Below are positions 20,280 through 32,860 of a stretch of 64,000 bases of DNA, piece after piece. Origin of the DNA: Nilaparvata lugens (taxonomy: Eukaryota; Arthropoda; Insecta; Hemiptera; Delphacidae); assembly GCF_014356525.2 (NCBI RefSeq), contig NC_052518.1:31577464-31641463 (forward strand), in the 5' to 3' direction. The translations under genes were made by a program, and so were the position numbers. Each line of letters starts with the position of its first letter. The stretch's first letter is position 1. The notes under the pieces are model-generated. The model was given only the letters and a program-made list of their open reading frames with translations. It was not told the DNA's origin and searched no databases.

Positions 20280-20565
20280 ACTTCTTCCTACATTCGCTAC
20301 CTTGTCTCTACGACACTGACCTTGCTTCTGTGAAACACCTTGTTCCAGTGAGAACTTGCTTCTGTGAGACTGCCATTTATAGCGCTACTACTTTGGACGG
20401 AGACCTTGTCTCTATGAAACTGCTTGTCTCTGTGGGAACTTGTTCCTGTGAGACTGCCATTTATAGAAATACTTGCTCCTGTGAAACTTGTCTCTGTGAC
20501 ACTAATATCGTTCAAAAACACTACTTGTCTCTGTGAGAACTTGTCTCTGTGGAACATCCCCATTT
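20280..20565 (+). repeat. Irregular CTTGTCTCTGTGA repeat cluster
   Basis: More than ten copies of a 13-18-bp motif, CTTG(T/C)(C/T)TCTGTGA(A/G)AC, are spread irregularly with a longer GTGAGACTGCCATTTATAG block repeated at about 20362 and 20446. Such clusters are typical of subterminal regions of DNA transposons. Translations of both strands are repeat artefacts. Confidence 0.65.
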
Positions 20566-20603
20566 TTTTTATTGATCTCTATTGATCACTTCCACTAGGG
20601 CCA

Positions 20604-21190
20604 TGTTCCAATACACAAAAAATGGCCACTTTCTAGTAGTTGGTGATAATGTTTGAAGCCGAAAATGAGATGTTTTTCACAATACAAGGAGCATTATTCT
20701 CAGTTTTATCTGGAAATCTATATGAAATAGAGCACTCTACCTGATCTTAGATTGTAGAGCACGAAAAAATGGACTTCGAATTATACATTTAACTGATTGG
20801 TAAAAATCGGAAGATATTGTAGATAAAAAATTAAAACTAATCAGAATTAATTTTGTCTTCAAATTTTACTCATTTTTGAAAAATCATGACTCAGTACTTA
20901 TTGGAGATGGAGATAGATAGTTGCGAATGATCTCATTATGTTCAGAATTTCATAATCTAAAACAAAGGCTGAAGCAAATTTTTCCATCCGATTACTGGAT
21001 TTGGCAGAAATAGCTGAGAACTGGAAAATGAACTAAAAATATGAGGTTTTTGGGCCACTCTGTATCCAGCACAAGAGAATTTTGCATGAACAAATTGGTT
21101 CTGGACTTTTCTCATGTATCCAAATAATATATTAAAAAATCAGAACTAAAATATAAATTGCAAGCACCAATGTATATAGTGACTGGACTA
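20604..21190 (+). mobile_element. Foldback-family element, single arm (copy A)
   Basis: The sequence matches the right arm of the element ending at 45365 and the arm 46952-47592 along its length: CAATACAAGGAGCATT, CTGGAAATCTATATGA.ATAGAGC, ATCGGAAGATATTGT, CTCATTTTTGAAAAAT and AAATTGCAAGCACCAATGT. It ends TAGTGACTGGACTA. Only one arm is present, and no coding sequence is seen. Confidence 0.75.
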
Positions 21191-21195
21191 TATCT

Positions 21196-21365
21196 CCCTT
21201 CTTGAAAAGAGATTTGACTGTAGCCACTTTCCAAACTTCCGGGATCCTCAATATTATTGTCTCCAGCACATATTTATCAAATGGAGGAAGCGAAGTTTGA
21301 AGAAGAGTTCCCGATGCTTGAACAGCTCCATATTTAAACCATCCGGTCCAGCTTGTCTTATTTTA
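21196..21365 (-). pseudogene. LINE reverse transcriptase fragment
   Basis: Read on the minus strand, the segment gives an RT-like stretch around PPFDKYVLETIILRIPEVWK and VATVKSLFKKG, the region just before the RPIS motif in Jockey-type LINEs. It is a short orphan fragment abutting the foldback arm. Confidence 0.6.
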
Positions 21366-21854
21366 TACTCTTTCTAACCTTGTATTCTGTAGGCTAAAAC
21401 CTATTTAATTTTGAAATTTCCGTTGATATTCCTAAATTGAAAAAATTTGAATTTATTTTAAATTGAAAAATTTTCAATTTAGAAATACCAATGGAAATTT
21501 AAAAATAAATAGGTTTCATCACCCAGCATTGGACAATGAAGCGACCAATGACGACTTGCAGGTTGCAGGGGCAGTGGGCGCACACAGGCTCACTCAATGA
21601 TTGGAAAAATATACGCCTATGCTATGCGTAGAGTGACTGTAATTACCAAAGTTTTTATTGTTTATGCCACAGTTAACACCACACATATAAGTACCTAATG
21701 AATTATACATAGAAATGGATTGATAAGAAAATGGCTCAAGACTTTTAACGTGAAGGTGAAATAAAGGTACTTGAACCGATAATGTCGGGGCGCTAATCAT
21801 TATACGACCGCCCCGGTCGCCCTGCCCTTTGGGCAGCCCTGTATGCCAATAACA

Positions 21855-23369
21855 TTGTTACCTGTCCTATCCAAATTGTTTGAAAGGAACCAATCATTGA
21901 GAGACAGCACGTGATTCTGAAGCACCAATTTAGCTTCAGAGTGAAACACTCAACAATAGACCAAGTACATAGGATTGTAAATGTAATGGAGAAGTGCTTA
22001 GAAGAGAAAAACATTTAATCAGCAGCTTTCCTTGATATAGGGCAAGCTTTTAATAAAGTATGGCATGAAGATCTTATTTCCAAACTGATAAAGTGCTACT
22101 AAACAATTCACAGATATATTAAAATCCTATCTGACTGAGAGATACTTTGGAATCAGGCATGAAAATTCATATTCTGATTTAAAGGAAGTAAAAGCAGGTT
22201 TCCCTCAAGAAAGTGTTTTAGGACCAGTTATTTATCTACTCTATACTGACGATATTCCAGTCTTGATGGAAATGAAATACTACAACAACATTTGCAGACG
22301 ATACAGCCATATTAGCAGGATAAGACAGCAATATTCATTAAAAAACTACAGAGATCCATCAACAAAATTCAAGATTGGACTAGGAAGGGGAGAATGAAAC
22401 TAAATGGACCAAGTTGTATCATATGCTAATGATGCCAAGTATCTAGGTATGACCTTGGATGCAAAGCTTGAAGGCCCATGTCGAGAAGAAGAGAAAAGAG
22501 CTCGGAATCATATATAAAAAAAATTATTGGCTGATTGGAAGAAACTCCATTCTTTCAATTCGAAACAAAGTACTCCTGTACAAACAAATATTGAAGCCAG
22601 TATATGGACGTATGGTGTACAACTTTGGTGGTGTATCAAAGACAGCAAAAACAATGTCATACAACGATTTCAAAACAAGGTGCTGAGGAGCATTGTGGAT
22701 GCTCCTTCATATGTCAGAAATAACAATCTTCATTGACCTGGTGTCCACCAAGATCGAGAGGCATGTGGAGAGGCACAATTTGGCTCCACCAACATGACAA
22801 CGTGGAGGCGATCAAGCTGCTAGACGATGGAGGGTTGATGGGGTGGCTCAAGAGGAGGAAACCGTTTTAATTAATTGTAGGCTTGGTTCAAGTAGTGTCC
22901 AGTGGAAGAGCAGAGCGGTGATTGAGTGGAATATTGCTTTTAGTGCTGTCAATAATTGGACATATCAATTTAACAATAGCAGTAAGAGTTTCTAGTGAGA
23001 AATTCGCTGTTTCATTTTTCAAGTAGTATGTTAGGATAGAAAAAATTCTATTAAGTCTTCAGATTAGATAGCTATAGTATTAACAAAAAAACTAAATTAA
23101 AAACAAATGCCAGAAAATTTTGGTGGCCATCTTGTGTTCAAGGTGTGTTGTTCTGCGCGGCTGACTTTTAGAGGTTCTCATTTATAGACTTGACATCTCT
23201 TTAAGGGTTGAATAACAACTAGTCTGCTGCCGCAGCACCAGATTGCCATACCACCTCCCCTCATCACTCACGCAATGAGTGTAATGTTGAGCAGAAGACG
23301 GGGTAACGATGCAGATGAATGATGAGACGATAAAAATGTTCGACAAAATGAACAAAATAAATAAATAAA
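21855..23369 (+). pseudogene. Jockey-type LINE remnant with A-rich tail
   Basis: Several frames together carry LPVLSKLFER, FRVKHSTIDQVHRIV, AAFLDIGQAFNKVWHEDL (first RT aspartate), a broken ADDT region near 22290, then VQLWWCIKDSKNNVIQRFQN and VLRSIVDAPSYVRN, the conserved C-terminal portion of Jockey-like ORF2. At least four frame changes or stops are present. The 3' UTR runs to an (AATA)n tail at about 23355-23369. The element is old, 5'-truncated and inactive. Its orientation is opposite to the fragment at 21196-21365. Confidence 0.75.
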
Positions 23370-24236
23370 CAACTTACGATTCTCGTCCAATGACATCAGT
23401 CAGGCGAGGAGCCATAGGATCTGAAAAATACAATAGAATCACCTGGTTTAATGAAAAAGCCTCATCACAAACATCATACATTATTATTGTATGCATTTTC
23501 CTAGTCGAGAATAAATCCTCTCTGGATGAATATAACATTAAAGATGAACATAACATATTCATCATAACAATAAAGCATATTATTGATTCCGAGCATGGTG
23601 AAGTTTGTTTAGGCTAATCACCACGCATGCACAAGCCTGCGTATTCGGTGCAGGACTAGAATATGTTCGCCTTATTGCTCTGACTAATAAAATCCTACGT
23701 GTTCATTTAATGGATGACTCCGAATACGGTAGCTTTGGTTTCAATAACTCAATAGGATTCCAACTCACTTTTTGGCGACAGTGCACTTTCGCTGCGTTTG
23801 GATAATATTCTATATTGTATTGAATATGTAATGTCCATGTAATTTGTATTTGAAGATATATTCTTGTATTTGATTATCCAATTATTTTACCAATATTCTT
23901 ATATTTAATTCTGCCAATATCCGACCACTGTTCTATATGGAACCAATATTCAAATGAAATTTGTAATTCACTGATCCATATTTCACTGATGTTGCATTGT
24001 TGCATTTTTAAAATTGATGTTCCTAAAGCGAACTGTAGGCCTATAATGACAGCCTAGACTATCATTGAAGTAAGAGTTACTCCAAACTGTCAGCATCAGC
24101 TTCAGAATGGGTTGGCAATTACCATTGACGTTATTCATAAGGAATGCTGACAGCAGTTTCAAGTGAATCTCACTATAGACTATTGCTCATTATTTGTTCT
24201 AGTTTTGAATTTTTCGTTATCTGTTGTTGAATTTAC
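23370..24236. other. No gene recognised
   Basis: AT-rich unique sequence. ORFs of 60-75 codons on both strands are within chance expectation and lack family features. Confidence 0.45.
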
Positions 24237-24541
24237 CTGTTCAGTCTGAGTTTAAGCTAGAGTTAAAACCTGGTTTTTTCAACTAAAATTCCATTTGCAC
24301 AGTATCAGTTTAAACTGTCTGGAGTGTAAACGCTTTGAAAGTTTAAACTAACAAAGCAGGAGGTTCAAACCAAATAATTTCTATTAACTTGACATCTGCA
24401 AAGATCTTATACGAAAACAGATGATTCTGATGAACTGATAATTTCAGCTTCTGGACGAGGAAACCAATTTTAAGCGTGTTTGCTTGAGTAAAGCCAATGC
24501 CAAATTAGTATTGGATCAAATGAAAGACTTAAAATAAAATA

Positions 24542-27500
24542 AGGCTCGATGCACATTTGCGACGCTAGCCAGTCGTGTTTTTACGAGTGGAGCGTCTCTC
24601 TGCCGGCATCCAATTTCAGTTCAGTGCACACTTGTGCGTATCGACAGCGTCTCACTGTCGAGCGACGTCAATTTGTACTCAGCAAATTTCGCGGCTTGGG
24701 CAACTTGGCCATTAATCGTGATAGGAAAGTTCTGATTTCTAATTTTCAAAGTTTTTTGTAATACCGGATGTCAGCAATTATTATAAAAATCACAATTATT
24801 ATAAAAATCACAATTATTGAAGGCATCAATTATTCATCAGCAGTAATAAATAAATTAACCGGTTAATAACTGATATAGAGATAATACATATGAAGAGGAA
24901 ATAGTACAGCTTTTTGAAAAAGACCTTTTACTTCTTTTTAAAATACAATAAACCTATAAATTATAAAACCATTAAAGTCAATTTATTGAAAGCACTTTAA
25001 ATTTCAGGACTTACTCCCATCTCCAGGCGAAAACTCAAAATAAATAAACATTAGGTAGAGCTGACTTATTCAAAATTATAATATAAACATTATAACATTA
25101 AAAAGCTTATGGTATATTATGTTTTTATAATCAACAAATAAAATTGATGAACATTGTTTTAATAATCTTGAATTAGTCAATACTGATGTTTATTTAATTC
25201 GAATTTGTACCTGAAGACGGGATAGAAAAAAAGTTCCGCAATGTAGGGTATATAGTGCTTTAAATCAATTTTTAATTGTTTTAAAAAAAACATTTTGTTG
25301 TTTGAAAAATGCTACTATTTCAATTCCATATTTAGCAATTCACAGTATATATACACACAATACATTAAAAGTATATACACATCATATACAGTGTATAGAA
25401 TAAGTATAGTATTTGCCTTCAGAATATAACATGAGATGAAAGAACAGCAATAATTCTAAGAACCGGCAGAACAATCATAAAAATCACTGAATACTGTGTT
25501 GCATATCCATTCATTTTCCTTACAATTTGATGTCGAATATGGCTACTTCAAAGAGCTAGACTATTGTGTTGGTTAATAAATTCCTCTACAATAGCTCTGA
25601 CTGCACAACAAAAGCCAAAAAACTGAAAAAATTGAACTGCAAATTATTGCAACATAGCAAATAAGCAATCAAAGCAATCCATACCTATTGAATATATGTG
25701 TAGGCTATTTGTCTTATATAATTATTATACTCACTGTCCTGACACATAGCTGTCTAGTTTTTAATCAGTGAGTATAGAATGTAATTACAATTTATACTCA
25801 CTGCTTCTTATTCAGTCTCTTCTGAGCATTCAAACAGGTTGGATGAGCATCGGAAACGAGTGGCTCTTGCGTGCAGTGTCAACAAATATCTATATTGTAA
25901 TGGGGAAAGGAGAATGAAACATATACCAAGAAGTGTTGGATTTCAAGTAAACATCAATCTAGTCTAGCCGACATTTGTAGTTGGGTATTTATCATATAGG
26001 CCAGTTTCACACGGCAGAATCCTTGCTCCTGAAGATCATATTACTGAAGATCATATTTCATATTTTGCAGCTCTCCTGTGCTTTCACATGGGGATCTTAC
26101 GAATAAGCCGACAGATCTAACAACTACGCCGATGTTTGCTCAAAGTATGACTCATCACCTTTTCTCAAAGTCTAACTTCCTTAAAAATTTAGATAGAAGA
26201 TTTCTGATTTCGGATTTGGATTCAGCAACCCCAAATTCTTTATTTTCAAAAATACCCGAAAACAAGGGAGTTATAGCTGTTTTAAATATAGCTTTCCATT
26301 ATCATAAATATGATTATATAGTAAACGTACTAAGATAATAATACTCCTGCCTCACAAAGGGACAGGCAAAGGTTTCAAGAAGTTTTTGAACACCTGAGAA
26401 GTTTAAACATAAACATTTTTAATTTTTAAAAGTTCTAGTTTCCCAAAAAATATTGAACTATGAGAAGATAAACCCAAATATGAAGTCATAAATCATCTCC
26501 ACTCATCACCCAATAAAATAGGAGGAAAAGGAATGTTGTACAGTAAACTTCACTGAATTTCAATTGTCATCCAACAATCCAATTTATCAGGTTCAAATCG
26601 TTGAATATCACTTTAAATTCCCAGCAATTATTGACTATTTCTTTTCAACAATCAGAAATATCTATTATGAACATACAGTATAAACATTGTGCTGATCTGA
26701 ATCGATCTATGGTAATAATAGGAATTGAAAGAATAGAAAATGTCATGCCATTCAAAGTGAAACTGATGTCTGTGTATTAGAACTGCTGAGTGGATAATGC
26801 ATACTGAAAAAGTCATGAATAGTTCAGACCAGCCTGGTGACTTTGATGCTTTTGAAACCGGAATCTTGTTTTATTTTTATTAAAGAATGATACGGAATGA
26901 AAACCATGTATCATAGTACAAAGCAGTTCGATACTTTGTATCATGAGTAAGATTAACATGATCATGGCTTGTCGATGTACATGTAACTGGATATAGAAGA
27001 CCAATACGATAATGTGTTCTATCACAATTTAATCACAGAAATGTTTGAGTGAAAACGTTGGGCGCAAACCTTCTGCCATGAGGAGACAAATAAATTTATG
27101 AAAAGCTTGATAGCTTGAATAGTGATCTGATATTTGTTACACGTTTTTAGTCTAAGATATAATATGTCTTAGACTAATTTTTAATGTTTCTTCAATCAGC
27201 AGGAAAACTTTGGTTTTTCAAAGTTATCTTCTCGGTTATTTTGGGGTATTTTCAGAAATCAAGATAAATATCCTACCAAATTTCCTACACGAATAGAGTG
27301 TAAGTTGTATTATGATAGCTACAGTACATACGTACTGTATAGTACAGTACCTGTTCGTTTTTACCGTAATTATATGATAATAGAAAGCTTTATTAAAAAC
27401 AGCCATAACTTCCTTGTTTTCGAAAACGGGACTTACGCTTTAAGGAATTTGGGGTCGCTGAATCCAAATCCGAATCTTTCTATCTTCTTTTACAAGAAAG

Positions 27501-27840
27501 ATAGTTTTCAGAAAAAGTGGTGACCGGAGAGACGTAGAATCACCATGTGAAAGCGGCGATTTGTCCGCTAGTATCTCGATCCAAGCAGGTTTCTGCTTGC
27601 CTCGAGGGGAAAAGACGTGACAAAAGGAGGTTCCTGGCTCGGGGTCACCATGTGAAAGACACGATTTGATTTAATGTACTTCGACAAAAAAACGTGAACA
27701 CTGTTCAGTGTTCAAGTTGCACGTCTCCTATCGTGTGAAAGTAGCCATATACTTCCAACAACTTTTAGAACGCCAGTGAGCTAGTTGTCGCTCTGGTCGT
27801 AAAACCGCAACTAGAAATGACGCAAGTGTGCATCGAGCCT
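24542..27840. mobile_element. AGGCTCGATGCACA-ended element with TA target duplication
   Basis: The left end AGGCTCGATGCACATTTGCG and the right end CGCAAGTGTGCATCGAGCCT are inverted repeats with one mismatch over 20 bp and weaker similarity over about 60 bp. TA flanks both sides (24540-24541, 27841-27842), as in Tc1/mariner-like elements. It lies inside copy 1 of the GGGCCG element and is itself interrupted by the GGCC element at 25999-27746. No transposase is recognised. Confidence 0.6.
25999..27746 (+). mobile_element. GGCCAGTTTCACACGG element, copy P1
   Basis: A 1.75-kb element with ends GGCCAGTTTCACACGGCAGA and CTCCTATCGTGTGAAAGTAGCC, flanked by ATA (25996-25998, 27747-27749). The 3-bp flank and GGCC-type ends suggest a PIF/Harbinger-like non-autonomous element. 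Its ORFs of at most 86 codons match no transposase. It is almost the mirror image of P2, from which it is separated by about 95 bp. Confidence 0.65.
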
Positions 27841-27842
27841 TA

Positions 27843-29529
27843 GGCCTCTTTCACACGATAGGAGACGTGCAACTTGAACACTGAACAGTGTTCACGTTTT
27901 TTTGTCGAAGTACATTGAGTCAAATCGTGTCTTTCACATGGTGACTCCTATCCAGGAACCTGGTTTTGTCACGTCTTTTCCCCTCGAGGCAAGCAGAGGC
28001 AAGATCTAACAACTATGCCGACGTTTGCTCAAAGTATATGACTCATCACTTTTTCTCAAAGTCTAACTTCCTTAAAAATATAGATAGAAGATTTCTGATT
28101 TCGGATTTGGATTCAGCGACCCCAAATTCTTTAAAGCGTAAGTCCCGTTTTCGAAAATATCCGAAAACAAGGAAGTTATGGCTGTTTTTAATAAAGCTTT
28201 CTATTATCATATAATTATATGGTAAAAACGAACAGGTACTGTACTATACAGTACGTAAGTACTGTAGCTATTATAATACAACTTACACTGTATTCGTGTA
28301 GGAAATTTGGTAGGTTATTTATCTTGATTTCTGAAATACCCCAAAATAAGGGAGTAAGATAACTTTGAAAAACCAAAGTTTTCCTGCCGATTGAAGAAAC
28401 ATTAAAAATTAGTCTAAGACATATTATATCTTAGACTAAAAACGTGTAACAAATATCAGATCACTATTCAAGCTATCAAGCTTTTCATAAATTTATTTGT
28501 CTCCTCATGGCAGAAGGTTTGCGCCCAACGTTTTCACTTAAACATTTCTATGATTAAATTGTGATAGAGAACATTATCGTATTGATCTTCTAAATCCAGT
28601 TACATGTACATCGATTTTCGTAAAATTGATTTTTTTACCATTCCTATGAATTCTAAGAATTCTATGAATTGTTTATACAGGTTCATCACAGGCCAGGTTG
28701 GTCTGAGCTATTCATGACTTTTTTTCAGTATGCATTATCAACTCAGCAGTTCTAATACACAGACATCACTACTTGGAATGCCATGACATTTTCTATTCTT
28801 TCAATTCCTATTATTACCATAGATCGATTCAGATCAGCACAATGTTTATACTGTATGTTCATAATAGATTTTTCTGATTGTAAAAAGAAATAGTCAATAA
28901 TTGCTGGGAATTAAAGGTGATATTCAACAATTTGAACCTGATAAATTGGATTGTTGAATGACAATTGAAATTCAGTGAATTTTACTGTACAACATTCCTT
29001 TTCCTCCTATTTTATTGGGTGATGAGTGGAGATGATTTATGATTTCATATTTGGATTCATCTTTTCATAGTTCAATATTTTTTTGGAAAACTAGAACTTT
29101 TAAAAATTAAAAATGTTTATGTATAAACTTATCAGGTGTTCAAAAACTTCTTAAAACCTTTGCCTGTCCCTTTGTGAGGCAGGAGTATTATTATCTTAGT
29201 ACGTACTATATAATCATATGATAATGGAAAGCTATATTAAAAACAGCTATAACTCCCTTGTTTTCAGGTATTTTTGAAAATGGGACTTACGCTTTAAAGA
29301 ATTTGATTTCGCTGAAATCAGAAATCTTCTATCTATATTTTTAAGGAAGTTAGACTTTGAGAAAAAGTGATGAGTCATATACTTTGAGCAAACGTCGGCG
29401 GAGTTGTTAGATCTGTCGGCTTATTCGTAAGATCCCCATGTGAAAGTACAGGAGAGCTGCAAAATATGAAATATGATCTTCCGTAATATGATATTCCAGG
29501 AGCGAGGTCTCTGCCGTGTGAAACTGGCC
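27843..29529 (-). mobile_element. GGCCAGTTTCACACGG element, copy P2 (inverted relative to P1)
   Basis: The ends are GGCCTCTTTCACACGATAGGAG and CTGCCGTGTGAAACTGGCC, flanked by TTA on both sides (27840-27842, 29530-29532), the classic PIF/Harbinger target duplication. Along its length it matches P1 in reverse, including the blocks at 28120 (TCAGCGACCCCAAATTCTTT) and 28230 (GAACAGGTACTGTACTATAC). It was inserted exactly at the border of the TA-flanked element. Confidence 0.7.
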
Positions 29530-29978
29530 TTAGACAACTTCAAAAATTGCTCTTTCAGCAGAAGACATGATTTTAATAATACTGAGATATTTTGCTTTCA
29601 TAAGTTTTCTAATAAACGAGGGAGAACATTCTAAAAAATAGATTTACGAAATTAAATAGTAATTGTATCTCATATTTTCAGAAATTTTTCGATCGCATTT
29701 TCTCTTTTATTACCGTATTCATTACTTGTACTCGCATACAGCTCTGTGGATCTTGAAAGACGAATGTGTAGCAATATAACCTCAACGGCTTGGTTGTAAT
29801 CAAATAAATTCCCTGTAGAATTCAGTCTTCTTGATATTGTAAACGATGTCATTCCATAACCAGCTTAAAGCTAAACTGGTTTAACTTAAACCGGATTAGT
29901 AAATGCACTGAGAAAACTGATTCAAGTTTAAACATTCAGATTAACTTAATCTAGTTTAGCAATCTGTGCAAACGGCCC

Positions 29979-30518
29979 TCAATTTCTATTTGAAATGTTT
30001 GATAGTAAAAGTTTATTTTGGTGATCAGGTGGTGTAGTTGACAAAAGTGAGCAGCAGTGTATTACTAGAAGTATAGTTCACAATTCTCATAATTCCAACA
30101 TGTCTAATGAAGTTCTACTTTTCTGATATGGGATTGAAAGGATCATCATGAGTCCGGAATGATTCTTACTGAAATGAATCATGCTCTATCTTCAAACTGA
30201 TTCTTCCTAATTCAATACAATTTTATCAATTCCATTCAAAATGTAGAATATTTCTCTCAAAATCTTCAAAATAATTTCACTGTAATGTTCGAGATTTTGG
30301 ATAAATATGTTAGAATGCCATAGATATTTACAGTATATATATTCGTATGGTCAGGGGGAAGAAACAAAAACATAGTAGGTACTTTCTAGTGAGGAAAGAG
30401 TCGTCAAGAAAAATTAAAATTATATGCTTGCCAGTTGAGTAGCTTTGTCAAAAATAAAATAAAAATAGAGTTACATGAAAACATCACCTATATGAACTTC
30501 TAGATTGGTACTTCCAGG
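29979..30518. other. No gene recognised
   Basis: AT-rich sequence, no supported feature. Confidence 0.45.
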
Positions 30519-31800
30519 TCACTCAGCCACTGGAGAGCATCTGGACTGAGTGAGGAGACCTGCAGCCCCAGTTGGGAACCTGTATAGTGGGCACTCATCA
30601 GTAATATGGTGGAGCGTTTTCAATTCACCGCACTCACAATCTGCTGACTCCGTAAGACCCCATTTATGGATTGTCGCTTTTACCCTACTGCAACCAGTCC
30701 TTAGTCTATTGAGGTGCACCCATGTTCTCCTAGGCAGATAGAAACCCGTCGGTGGGGCAGATACGTTGATCCTATCTCTATTCTCACCTCCCAACAGTTG
30801 ACATCGCTCTTGCCATACAGTCAAGGCTTGCTGGTTACTCATTCTGCAGCTCAGCCATGGAGGTTAGCGAGATTCCAGTCTCAGAACTGGTTGAGGGTCG
30901 AGAAATTGATGAACGGGGAGAGGCTGATTTCTCTCTATTTGATCCCATAATCTACTGGTAGATTTTGTGCGACGGAGATCTGGCGGTTCGATGTGCGAGA
31001 GTACAGGTAGCTAGTGTTGAGGTATGGCCTACAGTGATCCAGAAACTTTACGCATAGTCTTATTTAGCTCAACATCTATTAATTTGGTATGGCTGCTCTC
31101 ATGCCAGACTGGTGCGCAGTACTCTGCAACACTATAGACTAATGGCAGAGCTGATTGTCGCAGGACACCAGCTCCTGATCCCCAGGTAGTACTTGCGAGT
31201 TTGCTGATCAAATTATTGCGAGTTTGTATCTTATTTCTCACCATCTCGAGGTTCTATCGGTTTGTGAGGCTGCGGTCTACTTTTACGCCCAGATATTTTG
31301 GGGCCTCTTCATTTTTTAAATTTTGTCTTTTCAGGGAAAACACTCATTGACTTGTTAGTTTGTGCGTTTGTCAAGTGGGAAGTACTACACACTGTCTTGT
31401 TGGGATTAGCTTTCAAGCACCACTCACCCAAGTAGGTATTTATTTTGGAGAGATATGGATTCAAAATTTCTTCAAGTTCTTGAAAGTTGGAAGCTTGAGC
31501 AGTGATCGCCAAGTCATCAGCATACATGATTTTTCACTTTGTATGCTAGGCATATCAGCTGTATACAAGTTGAAAGGAACGGGAGCAAGCACTGATCCTT
31601 GAGGGAGACCATTTTGAAAAGTTCCGTACCTGCTCTTCCTACCAATCAAAACAACATAGAGTTTTCTATTCGAAAGCATGTCAAGCAGAAGATTCACTAT
31701 TTGCCTACTCTTCACAGTTCTGGCTATTGAATCCATACTGTATCATATGCTGTTGTTAAATCTCAGAATATAGCACCAGTTTTTCTGGTTCAATTGACTA
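30519..31800 (-). pseudogene. LINE ORF2 remnant (reverse transcriptase to C-terminal cysteine motif)
   Basis: On the minus strand the order is DLTTAYDTVW (first catalytic aspartate, near 31760), IVNLLLDMLSNRKLYVVLIG, NGLPQGSVLAPVPFNLYTAD, MYADDLAITAQ (catalytic pair, in a shifted frame), LGEWCLKANPNKT, SALPLVYSVAEYCAPVW, then WVHLNRLRTGCSRVKATIHK and a CECG..T.HHI..ECPL cysteine-histidine motif near 30600. This is the normal order of a Jockey-superfamily ORF2. Several shifts and stops separate the blocks, so the copy is dead. The endonuclease is missing (5' truncation). Confidence 0.82.
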
Positions 31801-32538
31801 ATAGGATATTTACAGTATTCGGTACTTTTATGTATTCTGAAACAGCAGTATTGACTATTGGGATTTGGAGGCCTGTATTTGTCAAAGTTTTGAATGGTTT
31901 TGGAATCAATACGGAAAAGTACAATTTTTTTTTACTAAACATAATAAGTTGAACAGAATATAATTCACAAAAACAGTCAGTGAGATTCCAAACTAGAGAT
32001 AACTTTACAGTGTCATCCATAAGATTCATAGATTAATTCATGGAAGTGATTTACAAACTCCAAGAGGTACAAATTGTACTTATTATGGACTAGGTTATTC
32101 TTATTTGAAGATAGAACAATTATATCAATGACATGTAATCATAAATAAAGATTCCAGTTCCCTTTATAGCTGCATATGGAATGTTAACTCAAACATGTTG
32201 AAGAAAAAACAATAAAAATTTCCGAGTTTATAGCCCTATTACAAATAAGCAGGCTATTGATGAATTCAATATAATTTATTTACAAAATAATCCTTCCATA
32301 AAGAATCAGATCAATGATATCGATAACTGTAATCAATTGAATATCAATAAAATACACGAATAGACTTACAGCTAATTAAAAGGAACACAAAGATTAATAT
32401 AGCTAAAGCTATTCACACTCTGTTGACGGTTTTTCAGTAAACATTATAAATAATGATATTAAATTTGATAAATTCATTCGATCATGATGTATAACTACGT
32501 TCACGAATTGATACAAAGAAAAATCAAGTTCAAAGAAC

Positions 32539-32539
<1 letters not shown>
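31801..32539. other. No gene recognised
   Basis: AT-rich sequence; the ORF at 31790-32029 on the minus strand has no family features. Confidence 0.45.

Positions 32540-32586
<47 letters not shown>
32540..32586 (+). repeat. (AT)n microsatellite
   Basis: About 23 uninterrupted TA dinucleotides immediately left of a palindromic MITE. Confidence 0.95.
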
Positions 32587-32588
<2 letters not shown>

Positions 32589-32597
32589 ACACGATAT

Positions 32598-32792
32598 CAA
32601 TAGATTGAAAACACTTAAAAACTTACATTAGGAATGGGGGAAATTTTCGGAGACTGGGTCTCTTTTCTCAACCGAGCACAGACTACAGTTTGTGCTGGAA
32701 AACTGCAGTCTGTGCTCGGTTGAGAAAGGAGACCAGTCACCGAAAATTTCCCCCATTTCTAATGTAAGTTTTCAAGTGTTTTCAATCTATTT
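32598..32792. mobile_element. Palindromic MITE
   Basis: The arms 32598-32691 and 32700-32792 are near-perfect inverted repeats (AATAGATTGAAAACACTT, GGGGGAAATTTTCGG, CTCAACCGAGCACAGACT) around an 8-nt loop. It has no coding capacity. A transcript would form a 90-bp hairpin and could feed small-RNA pathways. Confidence 0.8.
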
Positions 32793-32860
32793 ATATCGAG
32801 TCTCCTGTTTTAATTTATATTACAAACTTTAAAGTGTCTTCTGTTATGAGCTCTATATAT

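Larger units (their letters stand above)
24237..29978 (-). mobile_element. GGGCCGTTTGCACAG-ended element, copy 1 (interrupted)
   Basis: The right end (CTGTGCAAACGGCCC, to 29978) and the stretch 29530-29978 align in reverse with the left part of the intact copy at 51917-52971. The stretch 24237-24541 aligns in reverse with that copy's other side, including GATGTCAAGTTAAT.., TTATTTGGTTT.AACC and the TTTAAACT repeats. The middle is occupied by two further insertions. A 22-codon segment before 24537 (KRVCLSKANAKLVLDQMKDLK) is open and could be the end of a lost transposase exon, but this is weak. The superfamily is uncertain. Confidence 0.65.

Noticed and set aside
20246..20563. Overlapping 88-96-codon ORFs as a Cys-rich secreted protein
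   Set aside because: Both strands are open only because of the repeated CTTGTCTCTGTGA motif.
26013..29532. The whole palindrome as a single giant foldback element
   Set aside because: Each half has its own complete ends and its own 3-bp flanking duplication, and the loop is the end of a different element, so two separate insertions explain it better.
32409..32600. Minus-strand ORF with an Ile-Tyr repeat
   Set aside because: Translation of the (AT)n microsatellite.
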